Positions 17,436 to 26,998 of a DNA stretch of 64,000 nucleotides are shown here, piece after piece. The position numbers were made by a program, and so were the translations under genes. A model generated the notes under the pieces. It saw only the letters and a list, made by a program, of their open reading frames with translations. It searched no databases and was not told the origin of the DNA. The stretch comes from JAVKEN01 sp040221415 (GTDB lineage Bacteria > Pseudomonadota > Alphaproteobacteria > Rickettsiales > JABSSG01): assembly GCA_040221415.1 (NCBI GenBank), contig JAVKEN010000024.1, positions 1 to 64,000 of the forward strand, written 5' to 3'. How positions within the stretch are numbered: position 1 is the stretch's first letter; the number at the start of each line of letters is the position of its first letter.

Positions 17436-18558
17436 AGAGTTATCAGTATATATTCATTGGCCCTTTTGTTTATCTAAGTGTCCCTACTGCGACTTTAATA
17501 GTCATGTTCGAGACTCAATAGATCAAAATCTAATTTTCGAGTCATATAAAAAAGAAATATCTTATTTTGAGGAATTTCTAAAAAACAAAAAAATTAAAAC
17601 AATTTTTTTTGGAGGTGGGACCCCCTCCTTGATGAATCCAAAGCTTGTAGAGCAAATATTAAATTCATTGAATGAATTCTCGTATATTGCCCCTGATACA
17701 GAAATATCTCTGGAAGCAAATCCAACCTCATATGAAATTAATAAATTTTTACAATTTAAAAAGGCCGGCATTAACAGAGTGTCAATAGGAGTTCAGTCTT
17801 TGCGAGATAATCATTTAAAATTCCTTGGAAGAGAGCATTCATCAGAAGATGCTATAGCAGCTATTGAGTCAGCATCAGAGATTTTTGATAATTATAACAT
17901 TGATTTGATGTATTCTCTACCAGAACAAACAAACGAAGAATGGCTTGAGGATTTATCTCGCGCTTTAACCTATTCTACCAAGCACATCTCTTTGTATCAA
18001 TTAACCATTGAAAAAGGAACTCGTTTCTTTACGGACTTTAAGAATCAAAAGTTTGCAATGCCTGACGATGAAAAATCTGCTTCCATGTATTCAAACACAA
18101 TGAAGTTCTTAAAAAAAAATGGGTTTGAGCATTATGAGATATCTAATTTTGCTAAACCAGGCTTCGAATGTCGGCATAATTTAAATTACTGGAAATATAG
18201 AAGTTATCTAGGGATTGGAGCTGGAGCCCACAGCAGACTTCATCACTCAAAAAATAAAGTGCAAGCAATAACTATGCTTCACTCTCCTGAAAATTGGGTT
18301 CAATCAATTAAACAAAAAGGCCACGCCATACAATCAGAAAAATTTCTCTCCAAAGAAGAAATTGCAACTGAAAAAATACTAATGGGGTTACGACATTTTG
18401 AAGGTGTAAGAATCGATGAAATAAAAGACTTTATTAATCAGATCAATCTAAAAACCTGCATATCACAAAAGCTTTTAAAAGCTTCTGAAAACAAGCTTTG
18501 CTTAACAGAAAAAGGAACTCTATTATTAAATTCTATTTTAAGCTCGCTTCTAACTTAA
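17425..18558 (+). CDS. hemW: HemW-like radical SAM protein
   Basis: This 377-residue protein starts with YIHWPFCLSKCPYCDFN, containing the CxxxCxxC radical SAM cluster motif, then FFGGGTPSLM, SLEANPT and RVSIGVQSL, the usual HemN/HemW order. Many annotations call such genes coproporphyrinogen III oxidase. From family knowledge, proteins of this length that lack the long HemN N-terminus are HemW, a haem-binding or haem-chaperone protein, and that is the better label here. Its start overlaps the rdgB stop. Confidence 0.9.
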   Translation: MSSEELSVYIHWPFCLSKCPYCDFNSHVRDSIDQNLIFESYKKEISYFEEFLKNKKIKTIFFGGGTPSLMNPKLVEQILNSLNEFSYIAPDTEISLEANPTSYEINKFLQFKKAGINRVSIGVQSLRDNHLKFLGREHSSEDAIAAIESASEIFDNYNIDLMYSLPEQTNEEWLEDLSRALTYSTKHISLYQLTIEKGTRFFTDFKNQKFAMPDDEKSASMYSNTMKFLKKNGFEHYEISNFAKPGFECRHNLNYWKYRSYLGIGAGAHSRLHHSKNKVQAITMLHSPENWVQSIKQKGHAIQSEKFLSKEEIATEKILMGLRHFEGVRIDEIKDFINQINLKTCISQKLLKASENKLCLTEKGTLLLNSILSSLLT

Positions 18559-18571
18559 GGTATTTTTTGCA

Positions 18572-19645
18572 GTGGATATTACTAATAAGATTAAAAATGA
18601 AATATCTAAGTCTGGACCTATTCCAATAAACACCTTCATGGAAAAAGTTCTAAATGCAAGCGACGACAGTTATTATCAATCAAAAAAACAAATTTTAGGC
18701 TTTAAAGGAGACTTCATAACAGCTCCAGAAATAAGTCAATTATTCGGCGAAATTATTGGCGTTTGGTTGTGTTTAAAATGGAGCGAAAAACTGAAAGGCA
18801 AGAAGTTTAATCTATGCGAACTTGGTCCTGGCAAAGGAACTTTAATGAGCGATTTACTCAGATCCATAAGCAAAACAAGTGACATCATGAAGTTTATTGA
18901 TCAAATCCAACTTTTTGAAATAAATAAAAATCTTATTCGAACTCAAAAACAAAACTTATCTAAATACAAGCAAATCTCCTGGCATGAAAACCCACTTTTT
19001 GAAATAAAATCAAAAGTAAATATAATTATTGCCAACGAGTTCTTCGACGCCTTACCAGTAATTCAATATATAAAGCGGCAAAAGAGATGGTATGAACTAA
19101 TGGTAAATCTTCGATCTGATAGCGCAGACCTATATGTTTCAGATGAAGCCATTGATGAAAAAACCCAAGATATGCTACAGGAAGAATACGCCCATATACC
19201 AATAGATGGAATCATTGAAATAGCTCAAGATTCTAAGTCTATACTTAAAGAGATCTGCCAAAAGATATCCAAGCATGGTGGTAGTTGTATAATTATAGAT
19301 TATGGATTTATTGAAAATGATCGCAATATAAAATCATATATTTCAACATTACAAGCTATTAAAGAGCATAAATACCATGATATTTTTAAAAATATAGGTG
19401 AAGCTGACTTAACAACCCAAGTTAACTTTTCTCAATTAATTGATACAGCTCAAACTTATGGATGCAAAACTCACTACATGACTCAAGGAGAGTTTCTGAA
19501 ATTTTATGGAATTGAGTTAAGAAAAGAGATTCTTAAAAAATCAGCTCAAAATACAAAGTTACAAAGAAATATCGAGTCGGAATACAAAAGATTGGTGAGT
19601 TCCTCAGAAATGGGTAATTTATTTAAGGTTTTAATCATTGATTAA
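18572..19645 (+). CDS. MidA/NDUFAF7-family SAM-dependent methyltransferase
   Basis: This 357-residue protein starts with GTG, 13 bases after hemW. The SAM-binding segment is LCELGPGKGTLMSDLLR (about 88-104), followed by FEINKNLIRTQ and the family-specific IIANEFFDALPV (about 151-162). The mitochondrial homologue NDUFAF7 dimethylates an arginine of NDUFS2 (the NuoD homologue) during complex I assembly. A complete nuo operon including nuoD lies 24-27 kb away in this window, so the same role is plausible but inferred. Confidence 0.9.
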   Translation: MDITNKIKNEISKSGPIPINTFMEKVLNASDDSYYQSKKQILGFKGDFITAPEISQLFGEIIGVWLCLKWSEKLKGKKFNLCELGPGKGTLMSDLLRSISKTSDIMKFIDQIQLFEINKNLIRTQKQNLSKYKQISWHENPLFEIKSKVNIIIANEFFDALPVIQYIKRQKRWYELMVNLRSDSADLYVSDEAIDEKTQDMLQEEYAHIPIDGIIEIAQDSKSILKEICQKISKHGGSCIIIDYGFIENDRNIKSYISTLQAIKEHKYHDIFKNIGEADLTTQVNFSQLIDTAQTYGCKTHYMTQGEFLKFYGIELRKEILKKSAQNTKLQRNIESEYKRLVSSSEMGNLFKVLIID

Positions 19646-19659
19646 GAATAAAATCAAAT

Positions 19660-19687
19660 TTGCAAAATTAGAGTTTTTTGATAAGAT
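19660..19687 (+). promoter_or_regulatory. candidate promoter of the ferredoxin-NADP reductase gene
   Basis: TTGCAA (19660-19665) and TAAGAT (19682-19687) are separated by 16 bases in the 60-base gap before the gene. The -10 box is a partial match. It shares the TTGCAA -35 box seen at sdh, icd and kdsB. Confidence 0.4.
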
Positions 19688-19705
19688 TACGCCATTCATT
19701 TAGAG

Positions 19706-20722
19706 GTGCAGTTGGTTACAAACACAGATATAGCAATTATTGGAGCTGGTCCAGTTGGATTATTTGCGGTTTTTGAGGCAGGAATGCTTAAAATGAAAAC
19801 TACAGTTATTGATACTTTAGATTATATTGGTGGTCAGTGCACAGCGCTATATCCAGAAAAACCAATTTATGATATCCCAGCCCATCCAAAAATTTTTGCT
19901 TCTGAATTAATTGAAAATCTTAGAATTCAAGCTGAACCCTTTAAGCCTCAATACATGCTTGGACAACAAGTTACCAGATATAAAAAATTGCAATCTGGTG
20001 AATTTGAAATAACAACTGATAAAAATAATATAATTCGCGCAAAAGTTATAATAATAGCTGCTGGTTGCGGAGCTTTTGGGCCAAATCGCCCTCCTCTTGA
20101 AGGATTAGAGTCATATGAGAAAAAGAAATCTGTTCAGTATATGGTCCAAAAAAGCGCAGATCTTAAAGGCAAAGATGTTGTGATAGCCGGAGGAGGAGAC
20201 TCAGCAGTTGATTGGGCAGTTATTTTATCAGACATCGCAAAGAGCGTGTCAGTTGTACATAGGAGGGCAAAATTTAGATGCGCTCCAGACAATGCTGAAA
20301 AACTAAAAAAATTGGAAACAGAAGGAAAAATTAAGTTAGTTATCCCCTACCAACTACATAAACTGCATGGCCAAGGTGGAATTCTTGATGCTGTTGAGGT
20401 AATAGATCTTGATGGAAGCACAAAGGAAATCAAAGCAAATATACTCCTACCTTTCTTTGGTTTATCAATGGAGTTAGGGCCAATTTCTGATTGGAAACTT
20501 CAACTCAAAAAGAATCATATTGAGGTTAATCAAACTACCATGAAAACAAATATAGATGGCGTATATGCAATTGGTGATATAGCAACCTACCCAGGAAAGC
20601 TTAAGCTGATTTTGAACGGCTTTGGAGAAGCAGCAATGGCGTGTCATGATGCATATAATATTATTCACCCTGAGACCCCTCTACATTTTGAATATTCAAC
20701 GACAAAAGGGGTTACGTCTTGA
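19706..20722 (+). CDS. ferredoxin/flavodoxin-NADP reductase (thioredoxin-reductase-like type)
   Basis: This 338-residue flavoprotein starts with IAIIGAGPVGLFAVFEA (FAD Rossmann) and IGGQCTALYPEKPIYDIP, and has a second Rossmann motif for NADPH in VVIAGGGDSAVDWA, then YAIGDIATY near the end. It lacks the redox CxxC of thioredoxin reductase, so it belongs to the YumC-type FNR group. It would supply reduced ferredoxin for Fe-S assembly or radical SAM enzymes. The start is uncertain: GTG at 19706 overlaps a GAGGTG ribosome-site-like stretch, and TTG at 19712 is the alternative. Confidence 0.88.
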   Translation: MQLVTNTDIAIIGAGPVGLFAVFEAGMLKMKTTVIDTLDYIGGQCTALYPEKPIYDIPAHPKIFASELIENLRIQAEPFKPQYMLGQQVTRYKKLQSGEFEITTDKNNIIRAKVIIIAAGCGAFGPNRPPLEGLESYEKKKSVQYMVQKSADLKGKDVVIAGGGDSAVDWAVILSDIAKSVSVVHRRAKFRCAPDNAEKLKKLETEGKIKLVIPYQLHKLHGQGGILDAVEVIDLDGSTKEIKANILLPFFGLSMELGPISDWKLQLKKNHIEVNQTTMKTNIDGVYAIGDIATYPGKLKLILNGFGEAAMACHDAYNIIHPETPLHFEYSTTKGVTS

Positions 20723-21609
20723 TAGAGAACAGCTCAAAAATTATCAACGGGTCGAAGATAGCATTAGATGTCTGCAATATTGTTAAGCAACAAGTAGCTG
20801 CGTTAAAGGAAAATAATATATATCCTGGATTAGCTGTAATCATCGTGGGAGAAGATCCAGCAAGCTTAATATATGTAAAAAGAAAAAAGGAAATGGCTGA
20901 GAAGCTTGGCATATACTCTAATGTTATTTACTTAGATAAAAATATTTCTCAGCAAAATTTAATTAGTAAAATCAATCATCTTAATAATGATCCAAAAATA
21001 AATGGAATCTTACTCCAACTCCCTCTTCCTAAGCATATAGATAAAAGAATAGCGCTTGAAACTATTTCTCCACTAAAGGATGTAGATGGGCTGACCCCAA
21101 CAAATGTTGGAAAATTAGCGCTAAAAGACGAGACCGCGCTTGCGCCTTGCACTCCTCAAGGATGTTTAATCTTGGTAAAGTCTGTTCAAAAACATATTGC
21201 AGGTCTGAATGCTGTTGTTATTGGCAGATCAAACATAGTGGGGTCTCCCCTGGCGGCAATATTGTTAAACAATGATTGCACCGTTACGATTATACATTCT
21301 AAAACTAAAAATCCTCAAGAAATCTCTTCAAAAGCAGACTTGCTTTTTGTTGCAGCTGGTAAACAAAATCTTGTAAATAAAGATTGGATCAAGAAAAATG
21401 CCATCGTTGTTGACGTTGGAATAAACAGAATTAATATTAACGAAAAAACAAAAATTGTTGGAGACGTAGACTTCGAAGATGTTATAGATATAGTAAGGGC
21501 AATAACTCCGGTTCCTAAAGGTGTGGGGCCTATGACTATAGCTTGCCTAATGAAAAATACTATTAAGGCAACTTGTATTCAAGAGAACATCTCACTCAAA
21601 GACATTTAA
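20719..21609 (+). CDS. folD: bifunctional methylenetetrahydrofolate dehydrogenase / cyclohydrolase
   Basis: FolD interconverts 5,10-methylene- and 10-formyl-THF. The 296-residue protein contains VGEDPASLIYVKRKKEMAEK with the catalytic Lys, the second signature GILLQLPLPKH, the substrate segment SPLKDVDGLTP, the NADP site VIGRSNIVGSPLA and the C-terminal TPVPKGVGPMTIACL. It starts with TTG, overlapping the TGA of the upstream reductase by three bases, so translation is coupled. Confidence 0.96.
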   Translation: MIENSSKIINGSKIALDVCNIVKQQVAALKENNIYPGLAVIIVGEDPASLIYVKRKKEMAEKLGIYSNVIYLDKNISQQNLISKINHLNNDPKINGILLQLPLPKHIDKRIALETISPLKDVDGLTPTNVGKLALKDETALAPCTPQGCLILVKSVQKHIAGLNAVVIGRSNIVGSPLAAILLNNDCTVTIIHSKTKNPQEISSKADLLFVAAGKQNLVNKDWIKKNAIVVDVGINRININEKTKIVGDVDFEDVIDIVRAITPVPKGVGPMTIACLMKNTIKATCIQENISLKDI

Positions 21610-21614
21610 TGCTA

Positions 21615-21643
21615 TTGATAATTTTATATTTTATGTATATATT
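21615..21643 (+). promoter_or_regulatory. candidate promoter upstream of rpoZ
   Basis: TTGATA (21615-21620) and TATATT (21638-21643) are separated by 17 bases in the 66-base gap between folD and rpoZ. Both boxes match sigma-70 consensus at most positions. It would drive the long rpoZ-rel-acpS-mur run. Confidence 0.45.
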
Positions 21644-21675
21644 CAGCAGATAACTTTTATTTTGGTTCTAAAATT

Positions 21676-22044
21676 ATGGCACGAGTTACAGTTGAAGATT
21701 GCATGGATAAGCTAGATAGCAGATTTGAATTGGTTACAATTGCTAGCTACCGAGCAAAAGAGATCAACAAAGGAGCAAAGTCACTAGTCGAAAATGATAA
21801 TGACAAAAATGCTGTTCTTGCTTTAAGAGAAATAGCATCAGAGAAGATTGATCCTCAGCAGCTAAAAGAAAAATTTATCCAAACTCTTAGACGTGACTAT
21901 AATCCCGACCTCATTGATGAAGAACCGAATGATAACATCTCAAAAGAAGCTTCCGAAGAAGTTTCTAGCTTAGAAGTGTCTGAAGATGACTCTATTGTTG
22001 TTGAAAACTATATGTTCGATGACGAGGTTGAAGCAGAAGACTAA
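21676..22044 (+). CDS. rpoZ: RNA polymerase omega subunit
   Basis: This 122-residue protein starts MARVTVEDCMDKLDSRFELV, followed by ASYRAKEINKGAKSLV, the conserved omega core that clamps the beta' subunit. The C-terminal 40 residues are acidic and not conserved. It lies immediately before rel, the usual arrangement in proteobacteria (rpoZ-spoT). Omega also forms part of a ppGpp-binding site in E. coli RNA polymerase, which makes the pairing functionally sensible. Confidence 0.96.
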   Translation: MARVTVEDCMDKLDSRFELVTIASYRAKEINKGAKSLVENDNDKNAVLALREIASEKIDPQQLKEKFIQTLRRDYNPDLIDEEPNDNISKEASEEVSSLEVSEDDSIVVENYMFDDEVEAED

Positions 22045-22071
22045 AAAGTCATCTTAAAAAGGGTTGCTGAT

Positions 22072-24294
22072 GTGCCGCAAAATAGAACAAAGGAATTAAT
22101 TGATTTAGTCAGCAGTCATAATCCAGATTGTAAATCCAGTTTACAAAAGGCCTGTTCTTTAGCACAAAAAGCCCACAAAGGTCAAACCAGAGCTTCTGGG
22201 GAAGATTATTACACACACCCTATCGAAGTAGCTTTTATTTTAGCAAACACATTCATTGGCGCAAACATGAAATTAGATTGCGCTACCATTTTAACAGCCA
22301 TTCTACACGACACCGTTGAAGATACTAATATAACACTTAAGGAAATTAAGAAACAATTTGGATCTGAAATATCCGATCTTGTTGATGGAGTTACAAAGCT
22401 AACTCAAATTCAACATAAAAGCGAAAGTGAGAAACAAGCAGAGAATTTTAGAAAGCTTTTTGTTGCAATGTCTAGAGACATAAGGGTTTTGGTAGTAAAG
22501 CTTGCTGACAGGCTTCACAACATGAGAACTCTGTCACATATAAAATCACAAGAAAAAGTAAAAGCTAAAGCTTTAGAAACTATGGAGATTTATGCTCCAT
22601 TAGCAGAAAGAATCGGAATGCAACAAATCAAAAACGAACTGCAAGACCTTTCTTTTAGCTTTCTTTATCCTGAGGTCAGAGATTCCATCATAAATCGCTT
22701 AAAACATTTAAAAAGCGAGAAAGGCTCTCCTATTGATGATATCAGAGAGGCGCTGCAAAAACTTTTAGATAAAAATAAATTAAGATCTGAGGTAGTCGGC
22801 AGAGAGAAGACTCCATACTCTATATGGCAAAAAATGAAGAGAAAGGATATAAGTTTTGAGCAGCTCTCAGATGTAATGGCTTTCAGAGTGATAGTCGATG
22901 ACACACTAAATTGCTACAACTCTCTAGGAATTATTCATTCAAAATATCACGCTATACCTGGAACTTTCAAAGACTATATAAGCACTCCAAAGAAAAATGC
23001 ATACCAATCATTGCATACTGTCATTATCGGCCCAGATAATCATAAAATTGAAGTGCAAATACGCACAAAAAGAATGCATATAGTCGCAGAGTTTGGTTTA
23101 GCTGGACATTGGGCCTTTAAAGAAGATATTCGCATTAAAAGCGAAAATGACCACGAGATTTCATATGGCATTAAAAATGCCTCACTTAAATACAGCATAG
23201 ACAATCAATCTCATTATAGTTGGATAAATGAATTGTTATCTATTTTCAGTCATGCCTCTTCTCCCGAAGAGTTATTGGAAAATACAAAGCTAGAAATGTA
23301 TTATGATCAAGTTTTTTGTTTTACACCGAAAGGAAGAGTGATCGCCTTACCTAAAGGGGCATCGGCAATTGATTTTGCATATGGTGTGCACTCAGACGTT
23401 GGAAATACATGCGTAGGAGCAAAAATAAACGGCAAAGTTGCACCATTACGTACAAAGCTGCAAAATGGTGACCAAGTAGAAATATTAACAAGCAAGTCTC
23501 ACAAACCTTTACCATCTTGGGAAAAATTTGTTATCACTGGAAAAGCTCTTAGTGAGATACGCAAAGTTGTAAAACAAGAAAAGCGACAAGAATATATTAA
23601 TCTCGGAAGACTGATTGTAGCACAAATAATTGAGGTCAATGATTTATCTGAAGATTCAGAAATCATTACAGACTTTGCAAAGAAATATAACAAAAAATCT
23701 AATGAAGAATTTTTAGTAAGTTTAGGAAATGGAACAATACCATTTGAGACACTGGTGAAGTCCGTTAATGAGGCTAAAAAGAAAAAATCTTCTCCTTCTA
23801 AACAAGTCCAAACCACCCCTATTCTAGCTAACAAGAATAACAATAAGATCCCAATAAAAGGATTAATACCTGGAATGGCTGTTCATCTAGCTAGCTGTTG
23901 TCACCCCATACCTGGCGATAGAGTCGTAGGCATAACTCAGGCAGGCAAAGGAATAACAGTACATATATCTGATTGTGAAACTCTACAAAACTACTCGGAT
24001 GCACCAGAAAAATGGCTTGATCTAGCATGGGACAAAAATGATGATTCTTCCTCTTATATAGGAACCCTTGATGTGCTATTACTTCACCAACCTGGAAGCC
24101 TTGCAATTCTTACTAGAGAGCTTGAAAAATATCATGCAAATATAAATAACTTCAAGATTAATAATAGATCATCAGACTTCTTTGAAATCACTATAGATTT
24201 AGAAGTAAAAGGAATCAACCATTTGACTAATATCATTGATTCTTTAAAATCTCAAAAATGCATCCACTCTGTCTCGAGGCACATCAAGTCATGA
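22072..24294 (+). CDS. full-length Rel/SpoT bifunctional (p)ppGpp synthetase-hydrolase
   Basis: A 740-residue alarmone enzyme with a complete domain set. The HD hydrolase domain (about 25-190) has THPIEV, and ILHDTVEDT at about 77-85. The synthetase domain (about 235-350) has DISFEQLSDVMAFRVIV, KNAYQSLHT and EVQIRT. TGS is at about 400-460 (PKGASAIDFAYGVHSDVG), followed by a Cys pair segment (ASCCHPIPGD) and a C-terminal ACT domain (about 660-740). The HD motif is intact, so both activities are expected. The start is GTG. From general knowledge Rickettsia carries only broken pieces of this gene, so an intact copy marks a less reduced lineage. Confidence 0.95.
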   Translation: MPQNRTKELIDLVSSHNPDCKSSLQKACSLAQKAHKGQTRASGEDYYTHPIEVAFILANTFIGANMKLDCATILTAILHDTVEDTNITLKEIKKQFGSEISDLVDGVTKLTQIQHKSESEKQAENFRKLFVAMSRDIRVLVVKLADRLHNMRTLSHIKSQEKVKAKALETMEIYAPLAERIGMQQIKNELQDLSFSFLYPEVRDSIINRLKHLKSEKGSPIDDIREALQKLLDKNKLRSEVVGREKTPYSIWQKMKRKDISFEQLSDVMAFRVIVDDTLNCYNSLGIIHSKYHAIPGTFKDYISTPKKNAYQSLHTVIIGPDNHKIEVQIRTKRMHIVAEFGLAGHWAFKEDIRIKSENDHEISYGIKNASLKYSIDNQSHYSWINELLSIFSHASSPEELLENTKLEMYYDQVFCFTPKGRVIALPKGASAIDFAYGVHSDVGNTCVGAKINGKVAPLRTKLQNGDQVEILTSKSHKPLPSWEKFVITGKALSEIRKVVKQEKRQEYINLGRLIVAQIIEVNDLSEDSEIITDFAKKYNKKSNEEFLVSLGNGTIPFETLVKSVNEAKKKKSSPSKQVQTTPILANKNNNKIPIKGLIPGMAVHLASCCHPIPGDRVVGITQAGKGITVHISDCETLQNYSDAPEKWLDLAWDKNDDSSSYIGTLDVLLLHQPGSLAILTRELEKYHANINNFKINNRSSDFFEITIDLEVKGINHLTNIIDSLKSQKCIHSVSRHIKS

Positions 24295-24698
24295 TTTATA
24301 ATATTGGCACTGACATAGTTTCAGTAAAAAGGATAGATAGCATTTATAAAAAACATGGAGATGTTTTTATAAAAAAAATTTTATCAGTCAAAGAACAAGA
24401 AATTTTCAGCAAAAGACAACATGGCTCAAATTATTTAGCAAAAAGATTTGCGGCAAAAGAAGCGCTAGCAAAATCTTTTGGAACTGGAATAGGAAAAATT
24501 TCATTTAAAGATATATCAGTTTTGAACTATAATACTGGTATGCCTTATTTGGAATTGTCATCTAATCTTAAAAACATCGCAGAGTCTATTTTAGGCACTG
24601 CAAGCTATAAACTACATATATCGATTTCTGATGATAAAGATTTGGCTCTAGCTTTTGCAACTATTGAAATACGCAATGATACACAACCACGTAAGTAA
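24291..24698 (+). CDS. acpS: holo-[acyl-carrier-protein] synthase
   Basis: AcpS transfers 4'-phosphopantetheine to ACP. Starting at the ATG at 24291, which overlaps the rel TGA as ATGA, it has 135 residues: IGTDIVSVKRI (Asp of the metal site near 6) and RFAAKEALAKSFGTGIG (Glu of the second site near 50), both typical. An upstream ATG at 24258 is in frame but lies well inside rel and is less likely. Its end overlaps murC by 23 bases. Confidence 0.94.
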   Translation: MIYNIGTDIVSVKRIDSIYKKHGDVFIKKILSVKEQEIFSKRQHGSNYLAKRFAAKEALAKSFGTGIGKISFKDISVLNYNTGMPYLELSSNLKNIAESILGTASYKLHISISDDKDLALAFATIEIRNDTQPRK

Positions 24699-26121
24699 TT
24701 TATTCTTAAAACAGACTGACACCATTCATTTTTCAGGCATTGGTGGAATTGGAATGAGTGGCATAGCTGAAATATTGCACAATATAGGTTTTGATATCCA
24801 AGGCTCAGATGTTTCTGAAAATGCAAATACAGATAGATTAAAAGATTTAGGAATAAAGATATACATAGGTCAAAAAGCAGAGAATTTGGATAATGTATCT
24901 TTTTTTGTTAAATCTACTGCCATATTAGAAAATAACCCTGAATATATACAAGCAAGAAAGCTAAAAATTCCTATTATCACCAGAACAGAAATGCTTGCGG
25001 AATTGATGCGCCTTAAAATTTCTATCGCTATCTCTGGGACCCATGGGAAAACAACTACCACATCTTTAGTGGCTGCTTTATTTGAGAACGCTGATTTGAA
25101 TCCCACTGTTATTAATGGCGGTATAATAAATCATAAGAAAACAAATGCGTATCTTGGAGAAGGAGATTTCTTAATTGCTGAGGCAGATGAATCAGATGAA
25201 ACTTTTATTAAGGTCCCATCTACCATTGGCGTCATAACAAATATTGATCCTGAACATTTAGATCATTATAAAACCTTTGATAATTTAAAAGATTCATTTA
25301 GAAAATTTATTGCAAACTTACCATTTTATGGGTTTGCTGTTTTATGCATAGACCACCCTGTAGTAGATGAAATAGCAAAATCGATTACAAATCGAAAGAT
25401 TATAACCTATAGCATGTCAAATAAAGAATCAGATATTTTTGTTGATAACATAAGACATGATGATGGAATTGGTACAGTATTTGATGTTATTATCTCTGAC
25501 AAAGTGTCATCCCCTTATAAGTCTATAAAAAACATTAGACTACCAATACCTGGGTTACACAATGTATCCAACTCACTTGCTGCGATAGCAATTGCCTCGG
25601 AATTAAAATTTGACCAAGAAAAAATAGTGTCTTCCTTTGAGAAATTTATGGGAGTTAAAAGAAGGTTCACTCTAACAGGTGAGTATAAAGGGATTAAGAT
25701 AATAGATGACTATGCTCATCACCCAGAAGAAATAAAGGTAACTTTGCATACAGCAAAGCTTGTGGCAAATAAACATGGTGGCAAAGTGATTGCTATTTTC
25801 CAACCACATCGATACACAAGAACTAAGAATCTTTTTAACGATTTCGTAAAATGTTTTAAAGATTGTGACAGATTATATATTGCAGATATTTATTCTGCTG
25901 GTGAAAAGCCGATCACCAACATAAATAACGAGCTAGTAGTAAATGCAATAAAGCAATCTGGATCTCATAAATGTGCATTTACGCTTCCCAAAGGAGAAGA
26001 ATCTTTAAAAAACATTGTTAAAACCCATGCTAGAAAAAATGATATCGTTATATTCATGGGGGCAGGATCAATCACAAAATGGGCTAATGAGCTTCCAGAC
26101 AAACTAAAATCAAGTGACTAA
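24676..26121 (+). CDS. murC: UDP-N-acetylmuramate-L-alanine ligase
   Basis: MurC adds L-Ala to UDP-MurNAc. From the ATG at 24676 it has 481 residues. It shows the UDP-binding GIGGIGMSGIAEIL, the ATP P-loop ISGTHGKTTTTSLV (about 103-116), EADESDETF and the C-terminal domain with DDYAHHPEEIK and FQPHRYTRT. A TTG seven codons upstream is in frame but less likely. It opens the dcw-type set murC-murB-ddl-ftsQ. Confidence 0.96.
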   Translation: MIHNHVSNLFLKQTDTIHFSGIGGIGMSGIAEILHNIGFDIQGSDVSENANTDRLKDLGIKIYIGQKAENLDNVSFFVKSTAILENNPEYIQARKLKIPIITRTEMLAELMRLKISIAISGTHGKTTTTSLVAALFENADLNPTVINGGIINHKKTNAYLGEGDFLIAEADESDETFIKVPSTIGVITNIDPEHLDHYKTFDNLKDSFRKFIANLPFYGFAVLCIDHPVVDEIAKSITNRKIITYSMSNKESDIFVDNIRHDDGIGTVFDVIISDKVSSPYKSIKNIRLPIPGLHNVSNSLAAIAIASELKFDQEKIVSSFEKFMGVKRRFTLTGEYKGIKIIDDYAHHPEEIKVTLHTAKLVANKHGGKVIAIFQPHRYTRTKNLFNDFVKCFKDCDRLYIADIYSAGEKPITNINNELVVNAIKQSGSHKCAFTLPKGEESLKNIVKTHARKNDIVIFMGAGSITKWANELPDKLKSSD

Positions 26122-26998
26122 TCTTCAAAATAATCTTAAAGGCAAATTTCGAGAAAATGTTGATCTGTCAAAAACAACATGGTTTCAAGTTGGTGGTAAA
26201 GCTAGAACATTATATAGACCTTATGATGAGGCTGATTTAAGAAATTTTCTTGAAGAGAACAAGTCTCCTATTGCCCCCCTTGGAGCCTGCTCCAATATTA
26301 TAATCCGCGATGGAGGAATTGATGGAACGGTTATAAAACTTGGCCAAAAATTTACTCATATCGATATAAATGACAATTTGGTAACTATTGGAGCTGGGTG
26401 CCTTGATTACAATGCTGCACATCAAACAGCAAAATTAGGACTAAGTGGCTTAGAGTTTCTTTCAACCATTCCTGGAACTATTGGTGGAGCTATCGCAATG
26501 AACGCAGGATGTTATGGCTCAGAAACTTCAGACTTTTTACATAGCTGCAAAGCTGTAAGAATTAAGGACGGTAAATCATTTAATTTTCTAAGAAAAGATG
26601 TTCCTTTTTCTTATAGAGCTAATGAACTATCCCCTGAGTTTATTTTTGTGAATGCTACATTTAATTTATCTAAGAAACCAATACTGGAAATTCAATCACA
26701 AATAAAAGAGCTAATAAGATCAAGGGAAGAATCTCAGCCAACAAAACAAAAGACTGGCGGATCTACGTTTAAAAACCCATACAAACAGAAAGCGTGGGAA
26801 TTAATTGATAGATGCAATCTCAGAGGTTATAGAGTTGGTGGAGCTGAAATATCACAAAAGCATTGTAATTTTATTATAAATACCGGTGATGCTTCTGCGT
26901 CAGATATTGAAAATTTAGGTGAATATATCATAAAAACTGTTTATGAAAAAACAGGCATTAAGCTAGAATGGGAAATAAAGAGAATTGGGCAAAGATAA
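26114..26998 (+). CDS. murB: UDP-N-acetylenolpyruvoylglucosamine reductase
   Basis: FAD-dependent reductase that makes UDP-MurNAc. The 294-residue protein has PLGACSNIIIRDGG (FAD site), STIPGTIGGAIAMNAGCYG (about 116-134), PFSYRAN, and GGSTFKNP (about 215-222) with the proton-donor Ser. The start is GTG inside the end of murC (8-base overlap), and its stop shares one base with the ddl start, so three wall genes are translationally linked. Confidence 0.96.
   Translation: MTNLQNNLKGKFRENVDLSKTTWFQVGGKARTLYRPYDEADLRNFLEENKSPIAPLGACSNIIIRDGGIDGTVIKLGQKFTHIDINDNLVTIGAGCLDYNAAHQTAKLGLSGLEFLSTIPGTIGGAIAMNAGCYGSETSDFLHSCKAVRIKDGKSFNFLRKDVPFSYRANELSPEFIFVNATFNLSKKPILEIQSQIKELIRSREESQPTKQKTGGSTFKNPYKQKAWELIDRCNLRGYRVGGAEISQKHCNFIINTGDASASDIENLGEYIIKTVYEKTGIKLEWEIKRIGQR

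Noticed and set aside
17425..18558. Annotation as coproporphyrinogen III oxidase HemN
   Set aside because: The protein has HemW length and lacks the longer N-terminal region of true HemN.
19706..20722. Thioredoxin reductase
   Set aside because: The redox-active CxxC between the FAD and NADPH domains is missing, so it belongs to the YumC-type ferredoxin-NADP reductases.
22072..24294. Split or degraded rel gene as in Rickettsia
   Set aside because: The frame is continuous with HD, synthetase, TGS and ACT motifs all intact.
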